Assembly (NCBI RefSeq): GCF_023145695.1
Contig: NZ_JAJHVV010000005.1
Span: forward strand, 62,001-126,000
Direction of reading: 5' to 3'
DNA length: 64,000 nt
Source of the DNA: Vibrio amylolyticus
Lineage (GTDB): Bacteria > Pseudomonadota > Gammaproteobacteria > Enterobacterales > Vibrionaceae
The notes under the pieces were generated by a model. That model saw only the letters and a list, made by a program, of their open reading frames with translations, was not told the DNA's origin and ran no database searches. Below are positions 54,980 to 64,000 of this stretch, one piece after another (position 1 is the stretch's first letter; each line of letters starts with the position of its first letter). The translations under genes and the position numbers were made by a program.

Positions 54980-56752
54980 CTATGCTTTTTGTTCAGTTGT
55001 GAATTCGGCGACGGCGTTATCCATATCTTGGGCTTGGCTTGAGACAACATCAACTTCAGATAAACACTGTTTTGCCGACTGCATATTGCTATCTGAAATC
55101 GAATTCAACTCCGTAATTGATTCACTGACTTGATTCATCACAATACCTTGTTCTTCAATCGCGGAAGCGATACGTTCAGAATTGGATTGGATGTTATCCA
55201 TATCAGTTAAGATTTGGCTCAAGCTCTCATCTAGTGTTTGAGAGGCAGTTAACGTTTGTTCACCTTGCTCGTTACACTGGTCAATGTTGACGACAACTGT
55301 CGACATCTGTTTCTGAATCGCATCCACCACTTTCGTGATCTCTTCCGTCGATTGATGCGTTCTGCTCGCAAGTGCTCTTACTTCGTCGGCAACCACTGCA
55401 AATCCCCGTCCTTGTTCACCGGCCCTTGCCGCTTCGATCGCGGCATTGAGCGCAAGTAGGTTGGTTTGTTCAGCTATTCCTTGAATAATATGTACCGCAC
55501 CACCAATTTTTTCGACATGCTCGTTAAGAGAGGAGATAGAGGTTTGGCTTTCACCGAGGATATTGGATAACGAACCAATGTTATCTACCGTAGAACTCAC
55601 GACTTCACGACCATGCTGTGCATTGACAGACGCTTGTTGTACACCCTCAACAGCCACTGCGGTACTTTCTGAAATTTCATTAATGGTCGCGACCATTTCT
55701 TGGACGGCTGTTGCCATTGTGGAGGTATGATCCGCCTGGGTGTGGAATTGGGTGATAACGTTCTGAAGTTCATTATGCATATTATTCGTGGTTTGAGATA
55801 GCTGACCCGCTTTACTTTGAGTACCCGAAATCAGAACTTCAAGCTTATCAAGTAGACGGTTGAAGTAGGTACCTATTGAAACAAGTTCGTTATTACCCGT
55901 TAGGTTTGCTCTCATTGACACGTTGTTTGACCGAGCGATCTCTTGGATGACGACAAGCAATTGGGATACTTGTAAATTGATGGACCGAGCGATCTGGTAA
56001 ATAAATCCTGCGATAAATAAAATAACGCCAAACGTCACGGCCTGCTTAACAAAAAACAGTTGGTCTTGTAACCCTCCAACTTCCGTTTCTAACGTGGTAG
56101 AGAATTGTTTAAATTGCTCTTCGACTGTGTGAGATAACCCCCGAGTTTCTCCGAGTAACCCTTTATTATACGCAACACCAATAACCACTTCTTGTGCTAA
56201 AAGCGCTTTAGCGTCACGAAGGTAATCTGTGTCTTGAATATTGGCCAGTAGCGAATCGTCCCATTCACCTTTTAGTAATTTTTTATCAAATTCAAACAGT
56301 TTCACTAGATCATCACTATTAAGGCGTTGCTCCAACTTTTGAAGGCTCATATTGTAACGGCCAAGCATTTGTTCTGTTTCTTTTAATCCGAATTTACTGT
56401 AAGCGGCGACAAGATTTTGAAACCCAGTTTGGTATTTTAAAATATCAACCCTAAGTTGTTCGGTAGAAGCGAATTCATGGGAGATGAGAATGCTCGAAAG
56501 TTCCGCTTCTTTACCTAGAAATATATCCATATTGGCATCAAATTTACTGAGGTACTTTGCATCTTTTCTTAGTAAGAAGTCTTTTTCATTACGTCGTAAA
56601 TGGAGTAGGCGAGTTTCCAATTCAGAAACCAACATGCTTGCATTACTCAATTCCAAAGTAGTGGTTGCAAAGTGTGTGGTGATACCAAGTAACGCCACGA
56701 CACCAAGGATGGCCACACCACCAAGTGAGTATAATTTTTGTTTTATATTCAT
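54980..56752 (-). CDS. Methyl-accepting chemotaxis protein with HBM sensor domain
   Basis: 590 residues. An N-terminal membrane helix, a helical bimodular-like periplasmic domain (about 35-235, with [19 protein letters not shown]), a second helix, HAMP (about 265-315), and the signalling domain with the invariant hairpin [21 protein letters not shown] (cited by its key part) and [15 protein letters not shown]. Receives a small-molecule signal and controls CheA. Monocistronic. Confidence 0.95.
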   Translation of the reverse strand: MNIKQKLYSLGGVAILGVVALLGITTHFATTTLELSNASMLVSELETRLLHLRRNEKDFLLRKDAKYLSKFDANMDIFLGKEAELSSILISHEFASTEQLRVDILKYQTGFQNLVAAYSKFGLKETEQMLGRYNMSLQKLEQRLNSDDLVKLFEFDKKLLKGEWDDSLLANIQDTDYLRDAKALLAQEVVIGVAYNKGLLGETRGLSHTVEEQFKQFSTTLETEVGGLQDQLFFVKQAVTFGVILFIAGFIYQIARSINLQVSQLLVVIQEIARSNNVSMRANLTGNNELVSIGTYFNRLLDKLEVLISGTQSKAGQLSQTTNNMHNELQNVITQFHTQADHTSTMATAVQEMVATINEISESTAVAVEGVQQASVNAQHGREVVSSTVDNIGSLSNILGESQTSISSLNEHVEKIGGAVHIIQGIAEQTNLLALNAAIEAARAGEQGRGFAVVADEVRALASRTHQSTEEITKVVDAIQKQMSTVVVNIDQCNEQGEQTLTASQTLDESLSQILTDMDNIQSNSERIASAIEEQGIVMNQVSESITELNSISDSNMQSAKQCLSEVDVVSSQAQDMDNAVAEFTTEQKA

Positions 56753-56914
56753 CTAAATGCCTATACGCAATGGTTGCATTATTCTTAATAAACTTAGTTG
56801 TGAATTAGGGAATGATCAATTCAGTTCGGAAAGAGGGGATATAGATTGGATTTATTAGGTATAGAAAGGTCTTTTTACATCTAATTATGAGTAATTTTTG
56901 TTTATTGTATATAT

Positions 56915-56951
56915 AGAAAAAAACCACACTGAATTAAATTCAGTGTGGTTT
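56915..56951 (-). terminator. Terminator of the type I secretion operon
   Basis: AACCACACTGAA and its complement (12-bp stem, 5-base loop) lie beyond the RTX gene stop, followed on the minus strand by a T run. Confidence 0.93.
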
Positions 56952-56972
56952 ATTGTTATAGCTTGCGAGAAA

Positions 56973-59153
56973 TTAGCCTAGCGACGAGTACTCACCATCA
57001 GAAAGCGAATATGATACGCCGTTTTCAACGCTGATTGATTCTATACTAGAGACAATATCGAATGAGTCGTCGTCAAGATTTGTGATCTTATACTCTTTTT
57101 TATATGCCGCCCCATTCGCTTCAATCGAAATATTAGTGCCAGCAGCGTAAATGATTTCATCATTCCCACTTCCGCCATTAATCACATCATTCCCGCCACT
57201 GCCGATGATAGTGTCATTGCCGATACCTACGTTAATGACATCATCATGACCTGAACCAGTAACAGTATCGTTCCCTGTTAGTGTCTGAAGCGTCATTCCA
57301 TGCCCTAAAGCACTAAAATCAATGACGTCATCTCCTCGGGTAGTCTGTAAAATCTCAACGTTTGAAACCGTGTCTGTTGATGTTATTTGGCCACTAAGTA
57401 TTGAATCGACATTGAACGTATCGCTATCAACTGCCATTACTTTTAATGCGTCTGCATTTTTATAGGTTTCATTGTATTTTAAGGTATCAATACCTTCGCC
57501 TCCATCAATAATGTCGTTTTCAGCATTGGTAGCTAAATGAGCTGGGCGTTTTTCGTCACCGTATATAGTATCGTTACCACCACCAGCGAAGATCATATCA
57601 TTGCCGGCACCCCCATCGAGCGTGTCATCGCCTGCATTCCATGTGTCACTAATACTATTATCACCAAATAGTACATCGTCACCGGTACCACCAGTTAAAT
57701 CATCATGACCATCAGCACCAATGAGTAGGGTATCGACGCCATCCTGAGCCGTTTTATTATCGTATCCGTTATGACCGCGCAAGATGGTGTACGTGCCTTC
57801 AGAAAATGTCGCTTTCTCTACGCCACTAAGTTGGTCTGTACCGTCACGACCAGATACTAAATCAGCTACAGTCAGCCCATTTGAAAATTGGTATTCCGAT
57901 ACCGATCCAGTGAATACTGCGGTGTCTACACCTTCACCACCAATTAGTGTGTCGTTTCCACCACCACCAACCAATGTATCGTCACCATCGCCTCCATCTA
58001 AGGTGTCATTACCGCCTTTGTAAGTAAATCCAACGCCATTATCACCAAGTAGAACATCGTTTCCTGTACCACCAGTTAAGTCATCATGACCATGGGCACC
58101 AATTAGAAGGGTATCAACACCATCTTCGGCAGTTAATTTATCGTAACCATTGTGGCCAACTTTAAGCGTATAAGTTTCACCGTCGAAGGTTGCTTTTTCT
58201 ATGCTGGTTAATTGATCTTTACCGTCCCTGTCTGACACAGTATCTGTCACGGTGAGGCGATTTTGGAAGTGGTAATCAAGAACAGAACCAGAGAAAACCG
58301 CAGTATCTACCCCAGCACCGCCGTCGATATGATCGTTACCTTGACCACCCGTGATAGTATCATTTCCCGCTAGTGCTTCAATTTTATCATCCGCATTGGT
58401 TCCTGATAGTGAAGGGTCGTCGTTGCTGCTGCCAACAATTACGTCGGGCTTGGTCAGCTTCGCCATGATGGCAATGGTGTCAGGACCTCCATCTACAGAA
58501 TTAAGTAGTGGTGCAATGGCAGGATCATGGGCTAAGCCATCGAGTTTAATCGAAGTACCAAGTTTACCCCCTCCTAAGAAAGTGAGTATAAGTTGCCCTG
58601 ATTCGTTATGAGTAATGACGACGTTATCGACCGAGTGCTGTACAAACGCATCTGCGTCTTCGATATCCTCTTCAAGCCCGAGTTTATCAGCAGCTTTTGA
58701 GACTTGGGCATCTAATTTATCTTCAATCTTATTTTCACGAATGGTCACTTTCTCTGTTAGTGTATCACCTTCGAATCGGGTTGAAAGTTTGCTTTCTACA
58801 AGGTCATGCTCTAATACAAAGTGTTTGCGATTAAAGACAAGTTCTAAAGCATCCTCCCCAAGGGTAAAGTCTTTGATCGTATTATCACCGCCCCGCCAAA
58901 CTCGCATCGAAAACGTATCTTCACCGGTACCTCCGGATACGCTGTCATTACCAACGCCACCGAATATAGTATCATTGCCGTTTCCACCGTTTACTTTGTC
59001 GTCACCGGCATTACCTTCAAGAATATCGTTTCCTGCACCACCATTTACCGTGTCGTTTCCTTTTTTACCCAAAATATGGTCATCACTTGTGCCACCTGTT
59101 TTAAAGTTGTTTCTGTGGTCAAGAGTGATTGTGTTGTATTGTTGATTATCCAT
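56973..59153 (-). CDS. RTX calcium-binding repeat protein, type I secretion substrate
   Basis: 726 residues, acidic, with glycine/aspartate nonapeptide repeats (GGxGxDxxx) in five blocks at about 25-80, 255-285, 355-410, 480-535 and 625-665. No signal peptide; the C-terminal end (ISVENGVSYSLSDGEYS) would hold the secretion signal. No protease, lipase or adhesin domain is evident. Residues about 278-404 and 405-531 are a clear internal duplication. It is the last gene after the transporter and adaptor, so it is probably their cargo. Confidence 0.9.
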   Translation of the reverse strand: MDNQQYNTITLDHRNNFKTGGTSDDHILGKKGNDTVNGGAGNDILEGNAGDDKVNGGNGNDTIFGGVGNDSVSGGTGEDTFSMRVWRGGDNTIKDFTLGEDALELVFNRKHFVLEHDLVESKLSTRFEGDTLTEKVTIRENKIEDKLDAQVSKAADKLGLEEDIEDADAFVQHSVDNVVITHNESGQLILTFLGGGKLGTSIKLDGLAHDPAIAPLLNSVDGGPDTIAIMAKLTKPDVIVGSSNDDPSLSGTNADDKIEALAGNDTITGGQGNDHIDGGAGVDTAVFSGSVLDYHFQNRLTVTDTVSDRDGKDQLTSIEKATFDGETYTLKVGHNGYDKLTAEDGVDTLLIGAHGHDDLTGGTGNDVLLGDNGVGFTYKGGNDTLDGGDGDDTLVGGGGNDTLIGGEGVDTAVFTGSVSEYQFSNGLTVADLVSGRDGTDQLSGVEKATFSEGTYTILRGHNGYDNKTAQDGVDTLLIGADGHDDLTGGTGDDVLFGDNSISDTWNAGDDTLDGGAGNDMIFAGGGNDTIYGDEKRPAHLATNAENDIIDGGEGIDTLKYNETYKNADALKVMAVDSDTFNVDSILSGQITSTDTVSNVEILQTTRGDDVIDFSALGHGMTLQTLTGNDTVTGSGHDDVINVGIGNDTIIGSGGNDVINGGSGNDEIIYAAGTNISIEANGAAYKKEYKITNLDDDSFDIVSSIESISVENGVSYSLSDGEYSSLG
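57561..58322 (-). repeat. Internal tandem duplication within the RTX gene
   Basis: Two units of about 381 bases (127 residues) each: 58322-57942 and 57941-57561. Both contain VDTAVF(S/T)GSV, an EKATF strand, HNGYD, DGVDTLLIGA and GHDDLTGGTG. Divergence is concentrated in the linking strands. Confidence 0.85.
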
Positions 59154-59234
59154 TTTCAGCCTTCCATTTTTCCTAGTTTCAACTGTGTCATTGATACAGC
59201 AGAGCTTCGTTGCTCAATTCAATTCCTTCATGTC

Positions 59235-60542
59235 CTAAATCTCTCTCATCCCTTTCTCCATGCTCTGTATGAGCGGAGAGAGGAGGTAATCGAGAACGGT
59301 TCGTTCCTCTAGTACAATTTGTGCTTCTACCGGCATGCCCGGTTTTAGATCTAAGCCAAGATCGAGAAGCTCACTTGCATCGAGTGCTATCTTTCCTTGA
59401 TAGAAATGACCACCTAGCCGCTCATCAACGATGCTGTCCGCAGAGAGGTGTATAAGCTCACCTGATACCGCTGGGACCTGTCGAAAACTGTATGAGGTGA
59501 GTCTGATATTGGCAGACAGCCCCTCATACACCGATTCAATATCTTTTGGTTGAATATTTACACTGGCGACGACGCGGCTATCCTTAGGTACGATTTCTAG
59601 AATCGTACTTGCTGGAGCCACAACGCCGCCTTGTGTATGAATAGTTAGATTGATGACATCGCCAGACACGGGGGCGCGCACCTCAATTCGATTATTGAGT
59701 GTGCTTGACGCTTCTAGCTGCTCGTTAACCGCTTGAATTTGTGCCATTAGCTCTTGTTTTTGTTCTTGTGCAGTTCTTTTGAAGGAAATGCTCAAGGCAT
59801 CCCGCTCAGATTCTAGTTCGATGATCTTACTTTTACTTTGAGCGATACGGGTTGTGTGTTCGGCGATCTTCGCGCCAAGGCTTGTGTATTCGCGCTTCAA
59901 TTCAAGGAAAGCGACTTTGGAGACATAGCCCTTTTTGAGCAATGCAGAGTTGGCTTCTAACTCTTCATCGAGAAGAACAAGTGATTGCTCATCACTAACC
60001 TTCCAAGCCTGATAGCTGTCTACATCGCCTTGAGATTGAGCAATCCGTTGTTTCAGTGACGATTGCTGCTCTTTATGCAGCAATCTATTTTGTTGAAGTA
60101 GGGTGTATTGATCATTTCGGATCTGAATTTGTATAGGAGTGAGAGAAGCCTCATCGCCTAGCCAAACAATGTCTTTTCCAGAAAGTTCAGCTTCAACACG
60201 GGCCAAGCGAGATTGAATGATGAAGCGTTTTTGATCGAGTTGTGAAACTTGGCTGTGAAGTTCAGGATCTGAAAGTAGTAACAGTAAGTCTCCTTTCTCA
60301 ACTCGCTGTCCTTCTTTGGCTAACAAACGCTCAACCACACCGCCTTTTTGATGTTTTACTTCTTGGTTTTTCAGTTCTGTGACCAGTTTTCCTGGTGCGA
60401 GTGATGCAGAGTTGAGTTTGGCTGAGTAGGCCCAAATACTAACGCCTAGTGCACCAAACAAAAGTATCAGCCAGCCAATGACAAAATAACGAGACAAAGA
60501 TAAATCAAAGGAACTTGAACTTTGGGTATGTTGAATCTTCAT
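59235..60542 (-). CDS. Type I secretion membrane fusion protein (HlyD/PrtE-like)
   Basis: 435 residues: a membrane helix at about 20-45, lipoyl halves (VVERLLAKEGQRVEKGD and VRAPVSGDVINLTIHTQGG), a long coiled coil (about 110-290) and a C-terminal barrel. The length and VEAQIVLEERTVLDYLLSPL end match T1SS adaptors. It overlaps the stop of the ABC gene by one base. Confidence 0.93.
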   Translation of the reverse strand: MKIQHTQSSSSFDLSLSRYFVIGWLILLFGALGVSIWAYSAKLNSASLAPGKLVTELKNQEVKHQKGGVVERLLAKEGQRVEKGDLLLLLSDPELHSQVSQLDQKRFIIQSRLARVEAELSGKDIVWLGDEASLTPIQIQIRNDQYTLLQQNRLLHKEQQSSLKQRIAQSQGDVDSYQAWKVSDEQSLVLLDEELEANSALLKKGYVSKVAFLELKREYTSLGAKIAEHTTRIAQSKSKIIELESERDALSISFKRTAQEQKQELMAQIQAVNEQLEASSTLNNRIEVRAPVSGDVINLTIHTQGGVVAPASTILEIVPKDSRVVASVNIQPKDIESVYEGLSANIRLTSYSFRQVPAVSGELIHLSADSIVDERLGGHFYQGKIALDASELLDLGLDLKPGMPVEAQIVLEERTVLDYLLSPLIQSMEKGMREI

Positions 60543-62251
60543 TATGCGAGCTCCCCACGTGCGCTTTTTCGCTCACTAGACAGGTTAAGAACCTCATCGG
60601 TTTTTCCAAACTGTTGAATGCCACCGTCGCCGATCACCATACAAAAACTTGAGTTTTGTAATATCGACATGCGATGAGAAATCGTAATAACGGTTGTGTC
60701 TGTTTTCCGTGTTTGGAGTAAGAAGTCGTTAAGAGCGGCTTGACCACTGTGGTCAAGGTTAGAATCTGGTTCATCAAGTATAAGAAGGGCGGGTTTGCTA
60801 TAAAGCGCCCTTGCTAACGCAATTCTTTGTTGTTGACCACCTGATAATTGAACCCCTAAACTGCCCACTAAAGTTTGGTAGCCATTCGGAAGAGCAAGAA
60901 TTACCTCATGAACACCGGCAAGTATCGAGGCTTGAATGATGTCTTGAGGGTCAATGTTGTCTTCGAACCGACAGATGTTTTGTGCAATGGTTCCTGAAAG
61001 CAGTTGGCTATTTTGGGACACATAACCGACTTGTCGTCCAAACTCACTATGTTGCCATTGGTTAGCGGTGGCTCCATCAATTCGTATTTCACCGCTTAAT
61101 GGTTCCATTAGACCTAAGATGGCTTTTCCTATTGAAGACTTACCAACACCACTCCCTCCGACAATACATAATGTTTCACCTGCAGGTAACGTAAAGGAAA
61201 GCGCGCTTAGTAGAGGTTTCTCGTCTTTATTATACCCAAGGGAAACATCGTTAAACTGAATCTTTCCTTTTATTTTAGGAAGGCTGATTAACTCTTCCTC
61301 TTGGGCTATTTTGGATTGATTTAATCGCTGGTGTGATTTCCAACCTTCATGCCAACCTAACCAGTTGCTGATCGCTTGTTCAATCGGAGCAAGCACACGT
61401 GCCATAATCATGGAAGCTGCGATGAGTACGCCAGCACCTACTTCATTTTCTAGCACTAATAATACTGAAATACATAGAACGCCAATTTGCAGCAGCATTC
61501 GAATGTATTTACTAAAAACATGAATGCCTCGGGTGATATTGTCGGCATTACCACGATCGACGGTTGGGTTTATCGATTCCTGCTGCCATTTTCGAGATAG
61601 GTTATTGTTCATCCCAAGCACTTGAATCATTTCGGAGTTTTTCAACCAGTCGTTAGTCAATGTATTGAAAGTCACCACATTTTGGCTAGATTTGTTTTGC
61701 AGCTTACGAGTAATGAACATACTTGCTAACGAAATAACGAGAAGTACACCTGCTCCACCAAGGGCGAAATAGCCAAGCTGAGGGTGCATGAGAAACATCA
61801 CCAAAATAAAAATTGGCGTAAAAGGCGCATCAAAAAGGGCAAAAATACTTGGGGAGGTAATGACCTGCTTCACACGCTTTAAATCACTTAAATGTTGGCT
61901 GTTAATTGAGCTTCCATGCTGTGACGACATAATTGACATATTAAAGGCAAATTCGGATGCTTTTTGCTCAACACTATATCCGTAGCGCAACATGAGTTGT
62001 CCTCTAACCCAGTCTAAACTCGCTTGTACAGTAATAAGAAAAAGAGCAATGATAACGAGCATGGCGAGCGTTTCTTTACTTTCTGATGAGAGCACGCGAT
62101 CAAAAACCTGCATTGAAAACAAAGGTATTGCTAGGAAAAGAATGTTAACAACAGCGGAGAGTATGAAAATAAAAAAAATAAGCCCTTTGGTGGTGCCAAG
62201 ATAGGACCTTGTTTCGCTACATTTGGCATCCGTGCCTATTGCTGTATTCAT
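60542..62251 (-). CDS. Type I secretion ABC transporter (PrtD-like)
   Basis: 569 residues: a membrane domain (first 300 residues) and an ATPase domain with Walker A GGSGVGKS, signature LSGGQQQR, and Walker B LLILDEPDSNLD. The N-terminus lacks a peptidase domain, as in PrtD-type exporters. GAGG precedes the ATG. It leads the operon ending in the RTX gene; a TolC homologue must come from elsewhere. Confidence 0.94.
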   Translation of the reverse strand: MNTAIGTDAKCSETRSYLGTTKGLIFFIFILSAVVNILFLAIPLFSMQVFDRVLSSESKETLAMLVIIALFLITVQASLDWVRGQLMLRYGYSVEQKASEFAFNMSIMSSQHGSSINSQHLSDLKRVKQVITSPSIFALFDAPFTPIFILVMFLMHPQLGYFALGGAGVLLVISLASMFITRKLQNKSSQNVVTFNTLTNDWLKNSEMIQVLGMNNNLSRKWQQESINPTVDRGNADNITRGIHVFSKYIRMLLQIGVLCISVLLVLENEVGAGVLIAASMIMARVLAPIEQAISNWLGWHEGWKSHQRLNQSKIAQEEELISLPKIKGKIQFNDVSLGYNKDEKPLLSALSFTLPAGETLCIVGGSGVGKSSIGKAILGLMEPLSGEIRIDGATANQWQHSEFGRQVGYVSQNSQLLSGTIAQNICRFEDNIDPQDIIQASILAGVHEVILALPNGYQTLVGSLGVQLSGGQQQRIALARALYSKPALLILDEPDSNLDHSGQAALNDFLLQTRKTDTTVITISHRMSILQNSSFCMVIGDGGIQQFGKTDEVLNLSSERKSARGELA

Positions 62252-62604
62252 GTAAGCCTCAATCGTTGTTGCATTATTAATATCTAGCCGATAACCAACT
62301 AAAAGTGCTATTGATGGAATTCTCTATTGGTTAACAGTGAGGGAGTTTATAGAAAGAATCTAAACGGAAGTGTGATATAAATCATTTCGAAATGTGACAT
62401 TGCTTCAGGTCTTAAAGGTGAGACAAACTTGCGAAATGTTATCATTCTGCTGTTAACACGTATCGTTCGTGCTTGTTGAAAGGGCTTTCATTAATGTAAA
62501 TTATTGTTTTTATGTTGGTTATTATTCTTTAGATAACTTTCGGTAAGAATTGTTTCATAATATGAAAGAAGAGTGTATTCAACTGCACTAACAGGGTGTT
62601 AACA
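62252..62604. other. Intergenic region, about 350 bp, upstream of the type I secretion operon
   Basis: Should hold the promoter of the secretion operon. A CRP-like sequence, TGTGA-N6-TCATT, lies at 62371-62386. No open reading frame or hairpin stands out. Confidence 0.4.
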
Positions 62605-63015
62605 CTAATTCACTCTGCCTCTTAGTGCTTTAGTATTACTTTTACGCTTTTTAGCATCAACTCTGCGCTTTTGTGAGTTTCTTGTTGGCTTTGTTGGTCT
62701 TCTTGTTTTCTGAACTATCGTGGCGGATAGGATGAGCTCCTTGAGACGGTTTAACGCATCTTCCTTATTCATCTCTTGAGTTCGAAAAGACTGCGCCTTA
62801 ATGACAATGACCCCATCTTTAGTTAAACGGCTATCAGAAAGTGCTAATAGTCTCTCTTTATAAAAATCAGGTAGGGTAGAGCGCTTTACATCAAATTGAA
62901 GATGGATGGCAGACGAAACCTTATTTACGTTTTGCCCACCGGCGCCTTGAGCTCGAATGGCGGTTAACTGAATCTCCCAGGATTGCAGAGTGACACTGTT
63001 TGATATTTTGAGCAT
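62605..63015 (-). CDS. arfB: Ribosome-rescue peptidyl-tRNA hydrolase ArfB
   Basis: 136 residues. The GGQ motif of release factors (GAGGQNVNKVSS) is near residue 26, and the C-terminal tail is strongly basic (RRVDAKKRKSNTKALRGR), the part that enters the empty mRNA channel of stalled ribosomes. Length matches E. coli ArfB (YaeJ, about 140). Confidence 0.95.
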   Translation of the reverse strand: MLKISNSVTLQSWEIQLTAIRAQGAGGQNVNKVSSAIHLQFDVKRSTLPDFYKERLLALSDSRLTKDGVIVIKAQSFRTQEMNKEDALNRLKELILSATIVQKTRRPTKPTRNSQKRRVDAKKRKSNTKALRGRVN

Positions 63016-63070
63016 ACTATTTTACTAACGGTTTTATCATTGCTTAATGACAGAAAGTGGAATAACGAGA

Positions 63071-63673
63071 ATGTACATTGATTTTGCTAAGTATCAAGGT
63101 CTTATTTTTGATATGGATGGCACACTGATTGATACGATGCCTGCACACCTTGACGCCTGGGAGAAAACGTCATTCCATTTTGATTTTCCTTTTACCAGAG
63201 GGTGGCTAAATAGTTTAGGTGGGATGCCGAGTTACAAGATTGTCGCCGAGATTAATCGAGAGTTTAAGCTGAACCTAGATGCCACGGAAATCTCAGAATA
63301 CAAAATGAAGACGTTTGCAGAGATCCCCGACCAAGGTGATACTATTCCATGTACTGTAGAGATATTAGAGCAATTTTATGGAAAGAAAAAACTTGCGGTT
63401 GGGACGGGGAGTCAGCGTGATAGCGCTCTAAGGCTGTTAGAGAAAGCAGATTTATTGTCGAAACTGGATGCTGTGGTGTCAGCTTCAGACGTTACTCAGC
63501 ATAAACCATCACCGGACACGTTTTTACAAGCTGCAGAAAAGCTAGGCTTAACGGCTAAGAATTGTGTTGTTTTTGAAGATACGAATCTAGGTAAAACTGC
63601 AGCGCATGCCGCAGGAATGGATTGTATTATGGTTGAAGGGGGTGAGTTGGTGTTTTATCCGTTAAATTCATAG
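63071..63673 (+). CDS. HAD-family phosphatase (YqaB-like beta-phosphoglucomutase subfamily)
   Basis: 200 residues. Motif I FDMDGTLIDT, a helical cap, motif II GTGSQ, the lysine in HKPSPDTF and motif IV FEDTNLGKTAA are all present. It resembles YqaB, the fructose-1-phosphate phosphatase. ATG 63071 with a weak GAG upstream is used. Cytosolic; substrate not certain. Confidence 0.88.
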   Translation: MYIDFAKYQGLIFDMDGTLIDTMPAHLDAWEKTSFHFDFPFTRGWLNSLGGMPSYKIVAEINREFKLNLDATEISEYKMKTFAEIPDQGDTIPCTVEILEQFYGKKKLAVGTGSQRDSALRLLEKADLLSKLDAVVSASDVTQHKPSPDTFLQAAEKLGLTAKNCVVFEDTNLGKTAAHAAGMDCIMVEGGELVFYPLNS

Positions 63674-63706
63674 TTTATATGTGACTAAGTAAACAAACAG
63701 AATAAA

Positions 63707-63734
63707 AAAAAGAGTCGAACGTTCGACTCTTTTT
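63707..63734. terminator. Bidirectional terminator between the HAD and FKBP genes
   Basis: Perfect palindrome AGAGTCGAACGTTCGACTCT (63711-63730) between A and T runs; the genes on either side converge. Confidence 0.93.
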
Positions 63735-63758
63735 AGTTTGAAATTCGGCGTGCTGAAA

Positions 63759-64000
63759 TTATTGAATTTCTAGAAGTTCAACGTCAAAAATTAGAACCGA
63801 AGCTGGTGGAATTGGCCCCGTACCGCCTTTACCATAGCCTAGGTTACTAGGTACGAATAAACGGAATTTGTCACCTTCTACCATTAACTGAACACCTTCA
63901 GTCCAACCTTTAATAACTTGATTAAGGCCAAATGCAATCGGTTCATTGCGTTCTACCGAACTATCGAACACCGTGCCATCAATAAGTGTACCGTGGTAAT
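63759..64000 (-). CDS. FKBP-type peptidyl-prolyl isomerase, C-terminal part (cut by window end)
   Basis: The frame runs to the window edge, adding YHGTLIDGT before the visible GTG codon. The FKBP signatures DGTVFDSS, VIKGWTEG, RLFVPSNLGYG and PPASVLIFDVELLEI are all present. It resembles the FklB/FkpA class; the missing upstream part decides whether it is cytosolic or exported. Confidence 0.9.
   Translation of the reverse strand, partial: YHGTLIDGTVFDSSVERNEPIAFGLNQVIKGWTEGVQLMVEGDKFRLFVPSNLGYGKGGTGPIPPASVLIFDVELLEIQ

Noticed and set aside
57561..58322. Possible CRISPR-like repeats in the RTX gene
   Set aside because: Repeats are in-frame protein repeats of unequal spacing, not direct repeats with spacers.
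58351..59145. Ser/Pro-rich plus-strand frames opposite the RTX gene
   Set aside because: They are the complement of the Gly/Asp repeats; base periodicity of the RTX gene keeps the antisense open.

Overview
The window looks like a chromosomal segment of a marine gammaproteobacterium, most likely a Vibrio or close relative. The reasons are inference from gene content: ravA-viaA, a second FabH-type ketoacyl synthase, a YgbA-family protein, a DUF2986 protein, a FabR-like box before a fatty acid desaturase, and short AT-rich intergenic gaps with moderate GC in the genes. There is no phage, integrase, insertion sequence or CRISPR array.

Region by region. 1-5.2 kb: a divergent ADP-ribosylglycohydrolase-like protein, a YgjV-type membrane protein fused to an acetyltransferase-like domain, a YbiB/TrpD2 protein, a fatty acid desaturase and a GNAT enzyme. 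5.3-9.6 kb: an RND efflux pair (lipoprotein adaptor plus pump). 9.7-13 kb: a small YgjV paralogue, an amino acid racemase, a cytochrome c, and a NUDIX hydrolase with threonine aldolase. 13.2-16.4 kb: the ravA-viaA MoxR/VWA pair. 16.6-17.5 kb: a seven-gene tRNA array (Cys-Gly-Leu-Cys-Gly-Leu-Gly) made by tandem duplication. 17.7-23.8 kb: envelope genes (an OmpA-like lipoprotein, a LysR regulator divergent from a small outer-membrane protein, a FadL-type porin, and an HlyD-type adaptor with a small membrane partner).

24-32.2 kb is a signalling locus. A cysteine-free protein with a molybdopterin-oxidoreductase-like fold, a BvgS-type hybrid kinase and an output-less CHASE4-HAMP-PAS protein lie on the minus strand. 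A REC-TPR protein and a REC-EAL phosphodiesterase lie divergently on the plus strand. Together they look like a phosphorelay that ends in c-di-GMP turnover.

33.3-46.6 kb is the most distinctive region and the best candidate for an under-described system. It holds a LuxR-type regulator with a GAF-like sensor domain, a periplasmic sulfatase, its anaerobic-type radical SAM maturase, two exported proteins (one unknown, one HEAT/TPR), a complete MoxR-DUF58-DUF4381-VWA-VWA/TPR-BatD set with overlapping genes, and a porin. A 24-bp quasi-palindrome occurs identically before the sulfatase and the maturase, each time 17 bases from the same -10-like hexamer, and a diverged copy precedes the porin. This ties the locus into one regulon, probably controlled by the LuxR-type protein.

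47-54.9 kb: a LysR regulator divergent from an HlyD/DUF2955 pump and a patatin lipoprotein, then a NYN-domain protein, a DUF2986 protein, a YgbA-family protein, a second FabH and an EEP-family phosphodiesterase. 55-62.3 kb: a chemoreceptor and a type I secretion operon (ABC transporter, adaptor, RTX protein) without its TolC partner. 62.6-64 kb: arfB, a HAD phosphatase and the C-terminal part of an FKBP isomerase cut by the window edge.
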